A stretch of DNA of 64,000 nucleotides. Origin: Punica granatum (Eukaryota; Streptophyta; Magnoliopsida; Myrtales; Lythraceae). The DNA is taken from contig NC_045134.1 in NCBI RefSeq assembly GCF_007655135.1, positions 9,134,982-9,198,981 of the forward strand, in the 5' to 3' direction. The notes under the pieces are model-generated. The model was given only the letters and a program-made list of their open reading frames with translations, searched no databases and was not told the DNA's origin. Shown here piece by piece: positions 21,655 through 34,715 of this stretch. Every line of letters begins with the position of its first letter. The stretch's first letter is position 1. The translations under genes were made by a program, and so were the position numbers.

Positions 21655-24540
21655 CATTCTCGAGATTACGAATCGAAATTTTTAGGGCAACATCATGGTC
21701 TTAAGTTTAGGTGCATGCTTCTATACTTGAAGGAATCGAAATTTTTAGATCTTAAGTTGCGTTTCATTCTTTTGTAGGCTGTTACTAAATGAACTGGTGA
21801 ATTTTAGACGGGACAAATTTTTCGTGATTCTGGAGATAGTACTCTGTGCTAGGACTTGGTTCGGATAAGTTTTGTCATTGGGTAATTTGGTGCTAGGATT
21901 GAAGAATATGAAACTGATAAGCTAATGCAGTCTAGGGCAGCTCAGGGGGTTGGTCCAGATCGGGTTCCGGACTGACCGTAACATTTGGACGACTAGCTGT
22001 GGCCCAGATCCGGGAGGTAAACTATTGAGAGATCCATAAAGGCTTTCATTTGGTTTGGTAGTCTATCAGTGTTAAGACAAGACATTTCTTGTTGCATTAT
22101 GGGAAGTGTAACAATCCAAGCAACCTTTTTTTTCCTGGTACTCTCTTATTGAGAGCCAACAAAGGCTAGAGATATGGTTATTAAAAGCGTGGTGGGGATA
22201 CTGTTCACATTCATTGTGATGAAGAAGAGAAAAGCTTTATCAATCAAGAAACCAGAGAGAGAACTTGTGGCACTATTAGTTGACATTCTTGTCGTGGGTT
22301 CCAATCATGTCACACACAGACCCATGTTCTAGGCGCGGGACGGGACTCGCTATCAACCTCTCCTCTCCGCCAATGGCATTCGCATGACAACTCTATCTGC
22401 AATCAATGCAGAGCTGGACATTTTACGTACAGTTAAGCACATATTTCTACAAATTTAACAGAAATCATTCATATGAGTATCTTCCCCATGCAATGTTCGC
22501 TCTGATACTAAACTTCTATTGTTTTATACAATGATAAATTTTGTTGACATCCTTTATAGTTTGTGAAATGGCTAATGACACTCCTCATTTTAAAAATTAG
22601 CCACACACCACCCCTCCTTTCGTTATTGTGGCGACAAAAGAACATTCACTTTATCACGTGAATTTCATGTCACGGAACTGCACAAACCGACCCATCACAT
22701 GATTTCTTTAACCAAATTAAATCCAACCTGATTTAATAAAAAAAACAATAGAAATTAGTAAAAGGAGAGGTGATGTGTAACTAATTTTGAAAGGACGAAG
22801 TTTCGAAATTTATCGTTTATAGAATGGTTCCATTTCAATACCCTACTACGTAGGGTGAAGGAGAAAGGCCTGCGTGAGAACAAAGATGAAGATGTGTGAA
22901 AGCTATGAACTTTTGGGAAGATGCAAACCAAATCCAATGTGAATGTTCCAAAATCTGGGAGACAGCTGTGAGAGTGGACACCACTTCTGCCTTTTTCATT
23001 GGAAATAATAATGGTTGTGAAAACGGGAACTTCTACGGTACTAACGAGTTACGGTACCGAGGTCCCATCCACTGTCAGATGAGGAAATGCTTATTAGTAG
23101 AGGCCTAAATATCCCAATCCGATGATGGGAAGTACTGCACTGGTGCCATAAAATTTCCCTGGAAATAATCTCCTTCTTGTGCCCGCAATTGGAGCATTAT
23201 TGGTTGACTCATTAACAAGTGTTTCAATTACAAAAATTTACAATTTTTTCTGCTTCTTTGTCAGTGTGACTTGAATTTGAAAATTCCAAACCCATTTGTT
23301 TATTTATTTTCTTCTTATTGTGCATCACCCAATCAAAATGTGATTGTGTGGCATTGGGGATGAAAAGAGTGGGGGCATCACTTTTAAAAATGTGAATATG
23401 TAGAAAATTTTAATATAGAAATGGTTGTTCAGTTTAACCAATCGATTCCTCCTTTTCCCTCTCAATAGATAGATTCCAGCTTTCTCCCACCCGCTTGAAG
23501 TTTGTCATTTTGGCCTCAATCCAGAAACTGGATTCCAAGCCCTCTTCCTCTCACTTACAATGGACAAAAATTATTAGATTGCCGGTATCGGTTTAAAGTC
23601 AAGAACATAATAAGTTCTGGTTAATTCATTCTTATTGAAAGAAATGACATATGTTGTGAAATCACTAGATATCATATTGCATCGATTTACATAAAATTAT
23701 TCGTAAATTATTAAATCGAGATCATGTAATTATTCTCGATACGATCTCCGCTTTGTGTATAAGATTCTAGTCCTCTTTCCTATTGATTATGGTTTAAGGG
23801 GTCCCCAACACAGACAAGATTCCAAGCATGATGGGATAATGAGCGAGGTCCACCACCATGCCCCTTCCAGCCTCCCACCTTTTGATGAACGCTTTGCAGG
23901 GCATTATTAGGCAATGAAAGTGATTGGGAGGAGGCCAAATTTTGATGGACTCTTCTAATTTAAAAGATTTACAAAATCCCATTACTCAGAATTAATTACA
24001 CATATCTCGTTGATGGGAAGATCTATAAAGCAATTAGTTGCATGATACAATTAATTTTTTGATCATTGAATGATTAATAAATTAGTTATTTATTCATCAA
24101 TTATCACAATCCAACAATTTAAAATGTTATTCCATAAAAAAAGTCATTGCAACATAGAATTCTCTATCAATATATAGAGTTTTGAGTTTTGTGTGGCGCA
24201 TAAAAATGATTGAACTGAGCAAAGTACTTTGGATACTCATGATATATCAATGACAGTTTCGTAAAAGCATTTTGAGTTTTTGGAGGAAAGAAGGCTCGAG
24301 CAGTTTGCACTATAGGAAGATATAGTGAATGGATGGGAGATTAGCACTTAACTTATTTGTATTGGCAAGGATTTGATTTTTCTTTTTTTTCGGAATAGAA
24401 AATTGTGGGAAATATTACTTTCGCGTCCTAGTAAGTACATTTTATGGGACTTGAAATTATGTACTTTTCCTTACAAGGTATTGAAACTGTTTGTTATTCA
24501 TTCATCACTTTGTTAGGAGAAATTTGATTTAATAAGGGTA
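21655..24540. other. Unit 1 spacer, non-coding
   Basis: The sequence aligns to 39239-43126 of unit 2 once the unit 2 insertions are removed. A short minus-strand frame at 23794-23982 is retained in both units with a 3-base deletion in unit 2, but I do not recognise it and would not call it a gene. No RNA gene seen. Confidence 0.5.
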
Positions 24541-25111
24541 TTAGGGATGATCGGTTTCGAGTACCCTGTATTTTTCACGATACCCGAACCCGACTCTGTA
24601 AGGGACATATTCCAAGATTTTGGAACCAAACCCTATTATGTTGAATCTCGGAATCGGAACCTACCCGGAACCTGTATTATATCACAGGTTCTAGGTACCA
24701 TGTTGGAACCTGTAATTTTTTGCTAAATAAAATAAAAAATGTTACATACATAATCAGTAATCACTCTAAATAGAATATCAACAAAGATTTAGATTAATTC
24801 ACACAAAAAAATATCTCATCAATTTATCGACAAAATTAAATATCCATAATACGATCCTACACAATAAAGTGCTTCTGTTCTGATTCATTAGAAGAGACAG
24901 TAACTTTACTCTTTTTTCTTTTTTTTTTAAATAAATAACCGGTTTCGGGTATTCTGTAGGCAGGAATCGGAACCGGAATCGATTTTCATCGGTTCGTGAT
25001 TTTAATACCCGGAACCTACCATATTTTCAATACGAGCTATCCGAACCCTATCTTAACGGGTATGTTCCGATCGGTTCCGAATATACCCGATACCCGTGCA
25101 TACCCCTACCC
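24541..25111. mobile_element. hAT-like MITE specific to unit 1
   Basis: The 571-bp insert is flanked by a perfect 8-bp direct repeat TAAGGGTA (24533-24540 and 25112-25119). Unit 2 has the uninterrupted site AATAAGGGTATGC at about 43118-43130, which acts as the empty site. The left end reads TTAGGGATGATCGG and the inverse of the right end GGGTAGGGGTATGC, weak inverted repeats of the TAGGG(G)TATGC type. The interior is rich in CGGAACC/GGGTACC-like motifs and does not code. Confidence 0.75.
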
Positions 25112-28100
25112 TAAGGGTATGCAATGCAACAATGGACGTAGTCATCTTCACTCAATAAATATACAATAAATATTCGTATTTGGTCGGTCTTAATACCGCT
25201 TGCAATGATTCTTCTCTTTATGGCCATAAGTGGAGTCAACATTGGGGGCATTTTCTGTTATTCATTTCTTTTTTAATTGAGACAGCCCTATGAGTTTGGT
25301 ATGAAGAAGTAAACAAAAAAAAAAAAGTGACTTGGGCAAATTTTACTTGTGAGAATCGTACTCAAAATATTTCATTTCTAAATTGGGTATGAGCATTAAT
25401 TCGTTACCATTAGGTGATGTCGGAAGTGCACGCAGTAATTGCTAGGCATGCCTGTCAGTCCTTTCAATCGAGTACATAGCTCATAGAAAGTCTGTTCATA
25501 ATAGAAAATTCGGGATTGATTTTAGAAAGTCTGTTCATAATAGAAAATTCGGGATTGATTTTAGTTTAGAAAGTGATGCCCTGGGGGGGGTGGGGGCTGG
25601 ATTGATGTTGATAAATCCCGAATCGAGGTGGGGATCAATACTAGTGATCAATTCCAATCAACATTGCCGACGATATCTGCTGTAATCACGTCAAAGTCCC
25701 CGCTATATCCTATTCCAATCGTCACCGTGCATCCCCATGCAAGTGCACACCTGTGGATGGCCTCCAAGGGCTCTACATTAATATAATTGCACAACCTCTC
25801 TAAATTTACAGTTGAGGGGTAGTGTTCAAGCTCTATTTACTTTTAAAAAATTAATTCTCGGTTTATGTCTTTATTTTTCTTTTGCTTTTCTATATTTAGT
25901 TCTATACCAAAAAATATAAAAAAATGTATTTATTAATGTTAAGTTCTAATGTGTAAATAATTGGAGTAATCACCATTAGAAGATGTTAGTAGAAACTTAC
26001 CAGTAGAAATGTCAATATAAAAGGAAAGTCATAGATTATAAATTTAAAAGGAAAATAATGAACTAATAAAAAATTTAAGAATTTAAGAAAAAATGAGTTT
26101 TTCTAATTTATATTTGGAATAGTGAAGAAAAGAATTTTCCTGAAAAATTCAATTCATTTTAGTATAAGTAAAAATATCTTTTGCTGTTCTCTAATATTAG
26201 CAATTTAATTTCATGAAATACGCGAGAGAGTGCAATAAAGGAAGAAGAGAAACAACAACAATAACAACAACAATAATGATAATAATCGGGAGACATTAAA
26301 ATCATGATTTTGCTCGTAGGAGAAAAGGTGATAGTTGGGTTCTTTGCCTATCCCTACCCTACCACTTCTTCCTCTCAATCAATCTTCTCTTGTATATGTA
26401 CTGTGCCTTCCAGCATATGTGATGACAATAAGGTATCTTTGTTTTATGTAACACAGATCAATTAGGAAATGGGAAGTGGAACCAATTAAAATTGGGGAGA
26501 GCCATTTAGCCGCAAATCAGTGGCGATGATTGCTCCATTTTCATGGACACCAACTTATCCAATCCCAATCACCTGAATTTGCATGCAACCTTCCAAATTG
26601 ATCACAAAAACCATTCAAGAGTCAATCTCAATTGTACTATTAATATTATGCTGGAGAACAACTTAATTTTCAGATGTGGATTTTGTAGAAGTAAGACTAT
26701 AATTATGAAACTTCCTTTTTTGTCGTTTCGCTGGTTAAGACTATAATTTTGAAGCTTCAATTTTCATCGTTACGCTGGTTCTCAGAAATTCATTGGATCC
26801 GATCTAAACCAACTTGAGATAGACTGGTATACTAGTTAAGGGGCAAAATTTTTTACAAAATTTCTCTATTTATAGGATTCGAACCCGAGACTCTTGAATA
26901 AGAAGTATAATAGCTGAGGGAATTGAATGGTTTTGCGGACTCACTTGCGTAAAACTACTAATTTTGTTGCTTAGTTGCGATCTTTTCCTTTGTAAACCTC
27001 TGACGCATGTGACCTTCCTTTTCTTGTATTCTGGTGGCGGTGATCTCAATCATTGTCTCTTTTATGGATCTCCATAAGACCAAGTTATATGAATTATAAA
27101 AGAATGAAAGTCACTAATCGCTTGAATCAAATTATATATATTAATAATTCTTAAGGTTATTTTCAAATGCATTAAAAAATAATTATATCTTTTTTGAGCT
27201 TCTGTTGTTTTTTCCCTTCATTTTGCACTATAAACAATTCTCCTGACTTTTCTGTGCTCTTATTAATTAAAGGTTTACTTCGACATGAAAGTTATATATC
27301 ATTGTTTATGAAGACAAGATACAAGGATTTCACTTGAATTTTGTCCACGGGTGTATTATTTACCGAAGTCATTGTCTAACACAAAATATCATGATTAGTG
27401 AATGCAATTAGTATAATATTTTTCGAATTAAAATAGTCTATTGGTTGTCTTCAATCCCTTCGCCTGTCAAATCAAAGGTGCACATACTTTTTGTTTTGAC
27501 ATACTAAGGACTGCAGCGGGCTTCTTTGTCTCACACAATTTCACACAATTCCCAACTTGTAGAGGGACCCAAATTGACATATACAACACGCAAATAAATT
27601 AGTGACCTATCAGTTTGGGCATATATCACGGGAGAATTTTTTTAGACGAGGTGGTAATTTATAATATTTTCTGAATTTTACCAATTTTATTATATGTGTC
27701 AACGTGTCTAATTGACTCTTAAAAATATGGAAAATGTAATCGATGAGTGAATTAAGTAATCAGCTTTCCACTTGAAGTTTTGACTGAGTCAATTTTAAAT
27801 CAAGAGTTCTTTATCACATTATGAAATTTTTTTGCTTCAATAATTCAGGATTGCATTATCAGGATGCCCTTGGCTATTCTTTTTTTTATTTTATTTTTTC
27901 GGGAGATACCCTTAGCTATTCATTGATAGTCAGGGGGGTTATTTGTAATTATTCAGAGTAGGAAATGCGTGCAATGCTTGATCACACTAATAAAGGATGT
28001 GTCAACAAAGGTCGCGATGAAAATGCCAACATAATTTGACCGTGGACACTGTGGTAGTGTTGGCCAAATTCCGACTGTACAAGCGAAAAAATACATGAAA

Positions 28101-28682
28101 TTGCAAAAAATAAGTAGATACACGATATAAGATTCGAGAGGGTGAATGGTGGTCCTTTTCCCTCATTTGTATGATCAGGCAGAAATTACAACCTATATGT
28201 CAGATAAGATGCACATGTTAGGCGGAATAACATACATTCCGCATAAAATTTATGTATCGTAAGTGGACAATTAACGAACCCAATAATGGTAGAGTTTTTA
28301 CCAATTTGGTGGGGACATGAAATTTGAAAATCCTCTTACCATCCCTTTTAGGAAACAACTAATTAAGGAATATTATAACCAACAACTATCGGTTTAGGAC
28401 AAAGAGAATCTTAAATTTAATTCTCATCAATGAAATTTTATAATTATGTATATTTTCCTTCTAATTATTTCCTTTTAGCCTTTTCCTATGGGCCTTGTTT
28501 GTAATTGAGAAAAGAAAACTACAACTATGATAGGGGATTCGATGCATCTAGCGTGCCACTCACTCTCGATCTAAAACTGAAAAACTCTGAATTCAATTCT
28601 CATCTATATCACTTCATGTGCATCTTTATTGTCCTTTTCCACTGATATCTCCTCCAACCTTCCTTATTAAAATAGAAGAGAG
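25112..28682. other. Unit 1 spacer, partly deleted in unit 2
   Basis: Non-coding AT-rich sequence. Compared with unit 2, about 0.9 kb (25250-26140) and about 1.5 kb (26215-27740) are missing there. A 42-bp perfect direct duplication lies at 25482-25565 (AGAAAGTCTGTTCATAATAG and its continuation, twice). A SINE-like stretch with a B-box (GGATTCGAACCC) is at about 26810-26930. No gene recognised. Confidence 0.45.
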
Positions 28683-28687
28683 AATAT

Positions 28688-29193
28688 TGTAAATTATTCA
28701 CTTGGCTTTTGGCTTATAAGTTTTAGTCCCATCTGCAATCTAATACATCGAGGTAGTAAGTTGTGAAATCCAATCTCTTATAAACCCATACTTTTCTATT
28801 CTATTTTTCCGTGTGGGATTAACCCTCAGTACACGTTCTCACGTTCCAACGTGTGGCGGTTTTGACATTTTACCTACGCGTGCCACGTGGACCTAAAGAT
28901 CTAACTATGAGCGGGGGGATTTACAAAGAGACAATTGAAGAGACCACAAGCTCCACACTCGGGCCAACATGGGCGCACTTTGGCTGCCCTCGATAAAGAG
29001 ACAATTAAAGAGACTTGGCGTGGTAGCGCGCAGAAATCTAATTCGCTCTGATACCATATAAAATATCCACTTGTCTTATAAGCTATTGGGTCTATCTCTA
29101 ACCCAAAAACTTGAGCTGATAAGTTGTCAGACTCAATCTCTTATAAATCCATACTTTTCCATTCTATTTTTTCGTATGGGATTAACCTCAACA
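28688..29193 (-). mobile_element. TRIM element upstream of aspartic protease 1
   Basis: A 506-bp terminal-repeat retrotransposon in miniature. Two direct repeats of about 140 bp (28688-28832 and 29057-29193) flank a short non-coding interior. Read on the minus strand, the 5' LTR starts TGTTGAGGTTAATCC and is followed by TGGTATCAGAGC (29045-29056), a tRNA-Met primer-binding site. A perfect 5-bp target-site duplication AATAT flanks the element (28683-28687 and 29194-29198). The same insertion is in unit 2, so it predates the duplication. The interior contains CCACGTGG, which is lost in unit 2. Confidence 0.85.
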
Positions 29194-29368
29194 AATATTA
29201 ATTATATCTATAATTATTATATTTTTGTTGGCAGAAAAAGAAAAGAAAAAAAATGTTTATCAAAACTCAAGAAAGTGTTTGTTAATGATGGTGGGGTGAC
29301 GTGTATGAAACATGTTAATAATGATATGAAGAAAGGGCTTTTTGTATGGTTGTGTGCCCACAGAAAAG

Positions 29369-29377
29369 CTTATAAGA
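29369..29377 (+). promoter_or_regulatory. Possible TATA box of aspartic protease 1
   Basis: GCTTATAAGAGGG lies about 120 bp before the start codon; the matching place in unit 2 reads GCTTATAAGGGGG. Spacing suits a TATA box, but no initiator could be identified. Confidence 0.4.
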
Positions 29378-29489
29378 GGGAGGGAGAGAGCTAAGGCAAA
29401 ATCAATGCATTAGGGCCATAGTGCAAAGTGCAAACTGAGAGAGAGCTTCACCTTTGCAAAGAAGAGGTGAAATTGTATCAATTGGCCCC

Positions 29490-32400
29490 ATGGCCACTAC
29501 TTCTCATCAATATGGTCTGAGGTTGTTTGTGTTGTCTTGTGCTTTGGTTGGTTCTGTCCTCTGCAAGGATTTGCAGGCTGACACTCACCACACCATTGAA
29601 GTCAGCTCTCTCCTTCCCTCTGCTTCTTGCAAGCACTCTGCAACTAAAGGTGAATCAAGCTCTCCTTCCCCTCTCTCTAAAAGCTTGCATACATGAGATG
29701 GTTCAGTTCAAGGTGCTTAATTTCATTTCATGATCTTCTTATCTCGGCACGGATTTTAATCCTACTTCTTAAAGTATACACATGCAATAGCTAGTCGATC
29801 GTGAGAACATGGCTATCGGTGCATTAATGAAATAAACTTTTTTTTTTGTGGGCAAACAAATAAAACTATACACATTATGTGGTATGTATCGCAGGTTTGT
29901 ATTTACGAACTCTTGCCAGGACCATTAATAATTGAAGTGCTGATCATATTAAATTTGGTATAATGGAAGAAGAAACTTTGATACACATGAAGGATGAGGA
30001 AATCAGGGGAGAATCAAATAGCTAAGCCGGCTCATATCTTGATAATGCGGTCGATATTGGGGGGGGGGGGGGAAAAAAAGTTCATCTCACGTAATATATG
30101 TATACACATAAAATATGTATTTATGTACATGTTAGTATTATTGATGTTGTTTTCTTTATATACGACCTATATTATATGGGACAAAAATGCTCCCCAACAA
30201 CAAATAATGAAACCTTTCCAATTACGAGAATTAAGACACAATTGACTGGAGTTCATATGTATAGCGAACTTTACATGTAGCGTCGGTAGAAGTAATGGAG
30301 ATATATAAGCGAAGACTAATGACTATAGGTTAAAAATATCTCGTAATTTCACCAAAAAAAATATTAAACTTTTCTGCGTTCGAATTCATTCTATTTTTTC
30401 ATCCGTCGGGACTTATTTATTTCTTTTTATAAAAAAATAAAATATAATAATCGGAATAATTTTGTCACGGTAGTTCGAAAGTCAACAATAGAGTCCTGGT
30501 CACTGGGCAGGTCTCATCGGCTTTCTGTAGTCAGCAACTCATCTCAGCCGCCTTAGACAATTGGGCTTCTGGATATAACACTGAATGAGATCCTCTCTCT
30601 GTCCTTTTTTTTTCCTTCTTTTCTTTCTTGACTTTTTTTTCTAATAATTAAATCTATGACTTTGAATGAGATCACTGGTCTCTCTCTTAAGTCAACATGC
30701 TGATGGTTTAGTTTGCAACTGAATAGGTGAATAAAATTTATCTCCATCGATTATGGTTCTTGGTTTTAGCTTTGATTAATTCTTGCTTTTGAATTGATAG
30801 ATAATATTTGTGGTAAAAAAAATGATAGATAAAATTAATATCAAACCACACACACATATATATATATAGTTTGCTGCATTTTCTATTTTAATATTTTTCT
30901 ATATTCACTTTAATATATGGAACCCCAAACTCCAACTAATATAGCTCGAGCCTTTTTAATTTAATTTTATTTTTATTCATGCTTACTGTCAAAATATTTT
31001 TGATAAAGTGCCAAAAAAATAAATAAATTTAAGTGCGTGGACAAATTTAGCCCGTTCCTGTTGAATATCTAGTCGCGTAAATCCAATTTTTAGGACTAAA
31101 ATTTGTCTTTTTCATCAAAAAGCAAAATTCGTGAACCTATGATCGAGATATTACAAAGAAAGTTCACATGCGACTGATGAAAAGGGGGGCGAAAAATGAT
31201 AAGAAAAAAACCTGTCATGCTCCTCGTACTGGATGGTGATTTTCTTTTGATGTTTGATATTTCGGGGAAAAAAAAGAAGAAATTAACAAACACATAATTT
31301 ATTTCCAAAATGAATAAGAAGCCATAGATTCATCTTTCGATGGTTATATTACACGTAACAAAAATGTCATGCCGACGTTATACAATTGTCGAATTCCAGG
31401 TGATGCTAAGACTTCGTCACTAAAAGTAGTCCACAAGTTCGGTTCATGTGCGTCGCTGGGCTGGTCAGGCCCTAGCATCAAGCAGCCGACCCATGCCGAC
31501 ATCCTCCGGGAGGACCAGTCCAGGGTCAACTCGATCAACTCCCGGTTGACCTCCAAGGCAGCCTCGGTCGCGGGACCCAACCGGGTGAGGCAGTCGGATG
31601 CGAGCATCCCCGCGAGGTCAGGCATTACAGTGGGGACGGGGAACTACGTGGCGACAGTGGGGCTGGGAACGCCCAAGCGGGAGCTGTCGTTGATATTTGA
31701 CACTGGCAGCGACTTGACATGGACCCAGTGCAGGCCCTGTGCGAAGTACTGCTACCAGCAGAAGGAGCCGATCTTTAACCCGACAGCATCAACATCTTAC
31801 GGCAATATTTCTTGTACCTCGAGTGCCTGCTCTCAGCTCTCGTCCGCCACAGGTAAATGTTTTGCCAATTTGTCCAAGCTTCATTTTGCGACGGTATTTC
31901 TATTTTAAGACTAAAGGATGTTTCTGCCTATGTTTGTGCAGGTAACAAACCAGGCTGCTCCTCGTCAGCATGTGTCTATGGCATACAGTACGGGGACAAG
32001 TCGTACTCGATTGGGTTCTTTGCAAAGGAAAAGCTGACCTTAACATCCACTGACGCATTCGACAACTTCATGTTTGGATGCGGGCAGGACAATCGTGGAC
32101 TCTTCGGTGGTGCTGCTGGGCTTCTCGGGCTCGGGCGGGACAAGCTCTCAATTGTGGAGCAAACGGCTACGAAGTACGGGAGATATTTTTCCTATTGCCT
32201 GCCCTCTTCCCCGAGCTCGACAGGGCATCTGACCTTCGGTAAAGGCACCAGCGCAGCCACCCTGAAGTTCACCCCGCTGTCGACAATCTCTGAGGGAGCG
32301 TCATTCTATGGTATCACCATACAAGGCATCAGTGTCGGGGGAAAGAAGCTGTCAATCCCCGCGTCGACGTTCTCCAATGCCCCCGGGATTATTGATTCTG

Positions 32401-32765
32401 GGACAGTGATCACCCGACTGCCCCCGACTGCATACGCCGCCCTGAAGAAGGCTTTCATGGAGCCGATGACAAAGTACCCTACTGCCCCTCCGCTCTCTAT
32501 ACTCGACACCTGCTACAACTTCAGCACATATAGCTCTGTGTCCATACCAAAGGTGGGATTCTACTTCAGCGGGGCTGGGGAGGTCGACCTTGACTCAAAT
32601 GGGATAATGTACGCGGCAAGCACCTCTCAAGTTTGCCTGGCATTCGCCGCAAACAGCGACGACACAGACGTCCTCATCTACGGGAATGTGCAACAACAGA
32701 CTTTTGAGGTTGCGTACGATGTCGGGGCAATGAAGCTTGGCTTTGCCCCCAATGCATGTGCCTAA
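29490..32765 (+). CDS. Secreted A1 aspartic protease, copy 1 (At5g10770-like)
   Basis: Three exons: 29490-29649, 31400-31852 and 31942-32765, with GT-AG introns (the first 1750 bp), in frame to 478 residues. Exon 1 encodes the signal peptide (GLRLFVLSCALVGSVLC) and the prosegment start 'TIEVSSLLPSASCKHSATKG'. The pepsin-type catalytic aspartates are D154 in IFDTGSDLTWTQC and D356 in IIDSGTVITRLPP; the plant-typical Cys-rich loop follows the first and the flap tyrosine lies in 'YGDKSYSIGFFAKEKL'. The end 'FAANSDDTDVLIYGNVQQQTFEVAYDV' is usual for the CND41/At5g10770 subgroup of atypical aspartic proteases, linked to protein turnover and defence. A TRIM element ends 297 bp upstream. Both active-site motifs and all frames are intact. 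Confidence 0.93.
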
Positions 32766-33538
32766 GGGCAGCAACAGGGTTTGAAAGTTTCTAACCCAAG
32801 CTCAGTTTTTTAGCTAATACCGGTCAATATCACGGTAGATCTAAAAAGACAGGGTTCGCGTTCGTTTCTTCTGTAGGTTTGAGCCGATGAGGAAGACAGA
32901 AAAGCCATGCCTGCATTGGCTCTCTCGGTCATGACTCGGTCAAAATATTTAGTAAGGTTATAGAATAATTGAATCAAAACGGCAAAATTGTTGGCTGTAA
33001 GCTGTGGTGGCCTTTTTCCTGGGTGTAAGCAAAGACCCTCATTAAGTTAGTTACAGAAAACAGGATAAGCAAAAAGAAAACGGACATCAAAACTTATGTT
33101 TTTGTTCTTTCGATTTGCTCTGTATCGAAATTTATGTTGGGCAGATTATTGTGTCAAGCAAATGTCAATGTAATATGCAACTTTACTTTGAATTTTCATT
33201 GAAATGTAATGCAAGTTTAGTCTAATATTTAGTCCAAATCAACTGAAGGGCCAACCCACGGAATGTTTGTCCCGAAAACTTGTTGTCTTCGACAGATCAT
33301 GGATCTGGATCCTCATAGCTCAGTGAATAACAGACGAATTTGTTTACTGTAGGACTTTATTACGGATGATCTGAGAGCTCGTGATCTGTTACCGAATTAG
33401 ATGTTAACCACGAGCTAGAGGCCTCAAAGTCTTGCCTTTGCAGGCTATAGGTTTTTCAATGGAAAAATTTGGAGTACAGGACGATTTCAAAATAAATACG
33501 GTCCCTCCGCCGAACCTTCTGTTCATTCAGAGTGAACC
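32766..33538. other. 3' flank of aspartic protease 1
   Basis: Presumed 3' UTR and spacer, closely matched at 48483-49284 in unit 2. No gene recognised. Confidence 0.4.
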
Positions 33539-33865
33539 TCAAGATGTTATTAGATGTTCGATCACTTTGCTGTGATCCAAGTGGGTTTCTAGACTCGCAT
33601 CAGTAACTCGGTCATCTGATCCTCGTCCGGAGTAACAAGCCATTACAACAAGTACAATGTGAGAGTCTTCACTGAAAGCAACTGCATTGAGCTTCAAAGG
33701 ATCTTCAACGGGAAAAAGGTTCCCTAGATTCAGACCTCGACCTAATGGGAAGATCAATGATCGAAAAGATCCTAATAAACTTTTTGCTCTACAAAGACTG
33801 CGTCCAGGGCAGATATTCTGTCCTGGGGGACTTAGTCGGTGGTGCAGATGAGGACAAAGACACAA
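33539..33865 (-). pseudogene. Unidentified minus-strand coding-like remnant
   Basis: An open minus-strand frame of 108 codons reads like protein (VEDPLKLNAVAFSEDSHIVL, then SDDRVTDASLETHLDHSKVI), unlike the low-complexity neighbours. The corresponding unit 2 stretch (about 49285-49500) keeps many residues but has a stop, an A-run insertion and a frameshift, so at least that copy is dead. I do not recognise the family. Confidence 0.35.
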
Positions 33866-34229
33866 TCATAATACGTCCTGCCCCGAAACAAAAGGCCGAT
33901 CCCACAAAAACTACATACTATATCCTATATATAGTCATGCAGAAGAGAAAATTCCATTCATCTATGGCAAATTCCTAGATCCGTATATAGTCTACGTAAT
34001 TGATCAGGTAACATTTTTCTGCCTTCTTGCAATATCAAGGATGCAACTTTATAGATGAGAATAGATCTTCAATAACCTTGTCAAGGCGTTCACTCGGGAT
34101 GATCAGAAACTTCAGAAATGATGGAGCTAATACTGAATTTCATATGAAGCAATCAAATGGAAAACGTTACATGATGGCATAAGTAGATTATAGAACCGAT
34201 AACTGAAGTTATGGAGTTCCTAAAAATGA

Positions 34230-34500
34230 TTCCTGTGTTTGTCGGTATTAACCGGCTGATTGATCAGCAACCAATGAAGAGCCAGACATTTCATGTACAC
34301 AGTTGAGCATATATTTCACGAAATTTAATAAGATCGTGAACAGAAGTCTCCTCATGCCATGTCCAGTATGATAGAAGAGTTACTATTTTATACAATGATT
34401 CCGCTTGATCAATTCCTCTTCTGTTTGATCTGACGTTTTAGTTTATTCACCCGCATAGAGTGAAGGAGAGAGAACCTATGAACATAGGTGAAGATGTGTC
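34230..34500. repeat. Older paralogous block (unit 1)
   Basis: The sequence is a diverged relative of 22390-22900 further left in the same unit: shared phrases include ACAGTTAAGCA/ACAGTTGAGCA, ATTTTATACAATGAT, and GGGTGAAGGAGA/GAGTGAAGGAGA followed by GAAGATGTGT. It indicates a duplication older than the 16-kb one. The unit 2 counterpart is 49970-50404. Confidence 0.6.
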
Positions 34501-34544
34501 AAGGCTATGTGCAGGACCATTTTCACTAGTACATTTCAAATTAC

Positions 34545-34690
34545 TAGCAGCTTCAACAGTGAGGGAAATCAACACGTCCATATGCTGAAACATCTCAAAG
34601 AAACTTAAGCAACCCTATCATATCATCATGCATCATGGATCTAAACGCATTCACTGTGGCAAGCTCTGGTCCGCTGCCAGTGTCAGTCCC
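34545..34690 (-). pseudogene. Unidentified minus-strand gene remnant
   Basis: The minus-strand phrase AFRSMMHDDM and the reading after it are shared with 50555-50700 and, more fully, 53755-54345. It is truncated by the Copia element that follows. Family not recognised. Confidence 0.4.
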
Positions 34691-34715
34691 CTAAACAAGG
34701 CTCCTGCTCGAAGCA

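Noticed and set aside
23794..23982. Minus-strand 62-codon frame kept in both units (also 42379-42564)
   Set aside because: Conservation is expected from the recent duplication; I also tried to read it as a microRNA hairpin but could not find a convincing long stem or a known mature sequence.
30058..30072. Run of G in intron 1 of aspartic protease 1
   Set aside because: A simple homopolymer, absent from the sister copy; no sign of four spaced G-tracts or other structure beyond the run.
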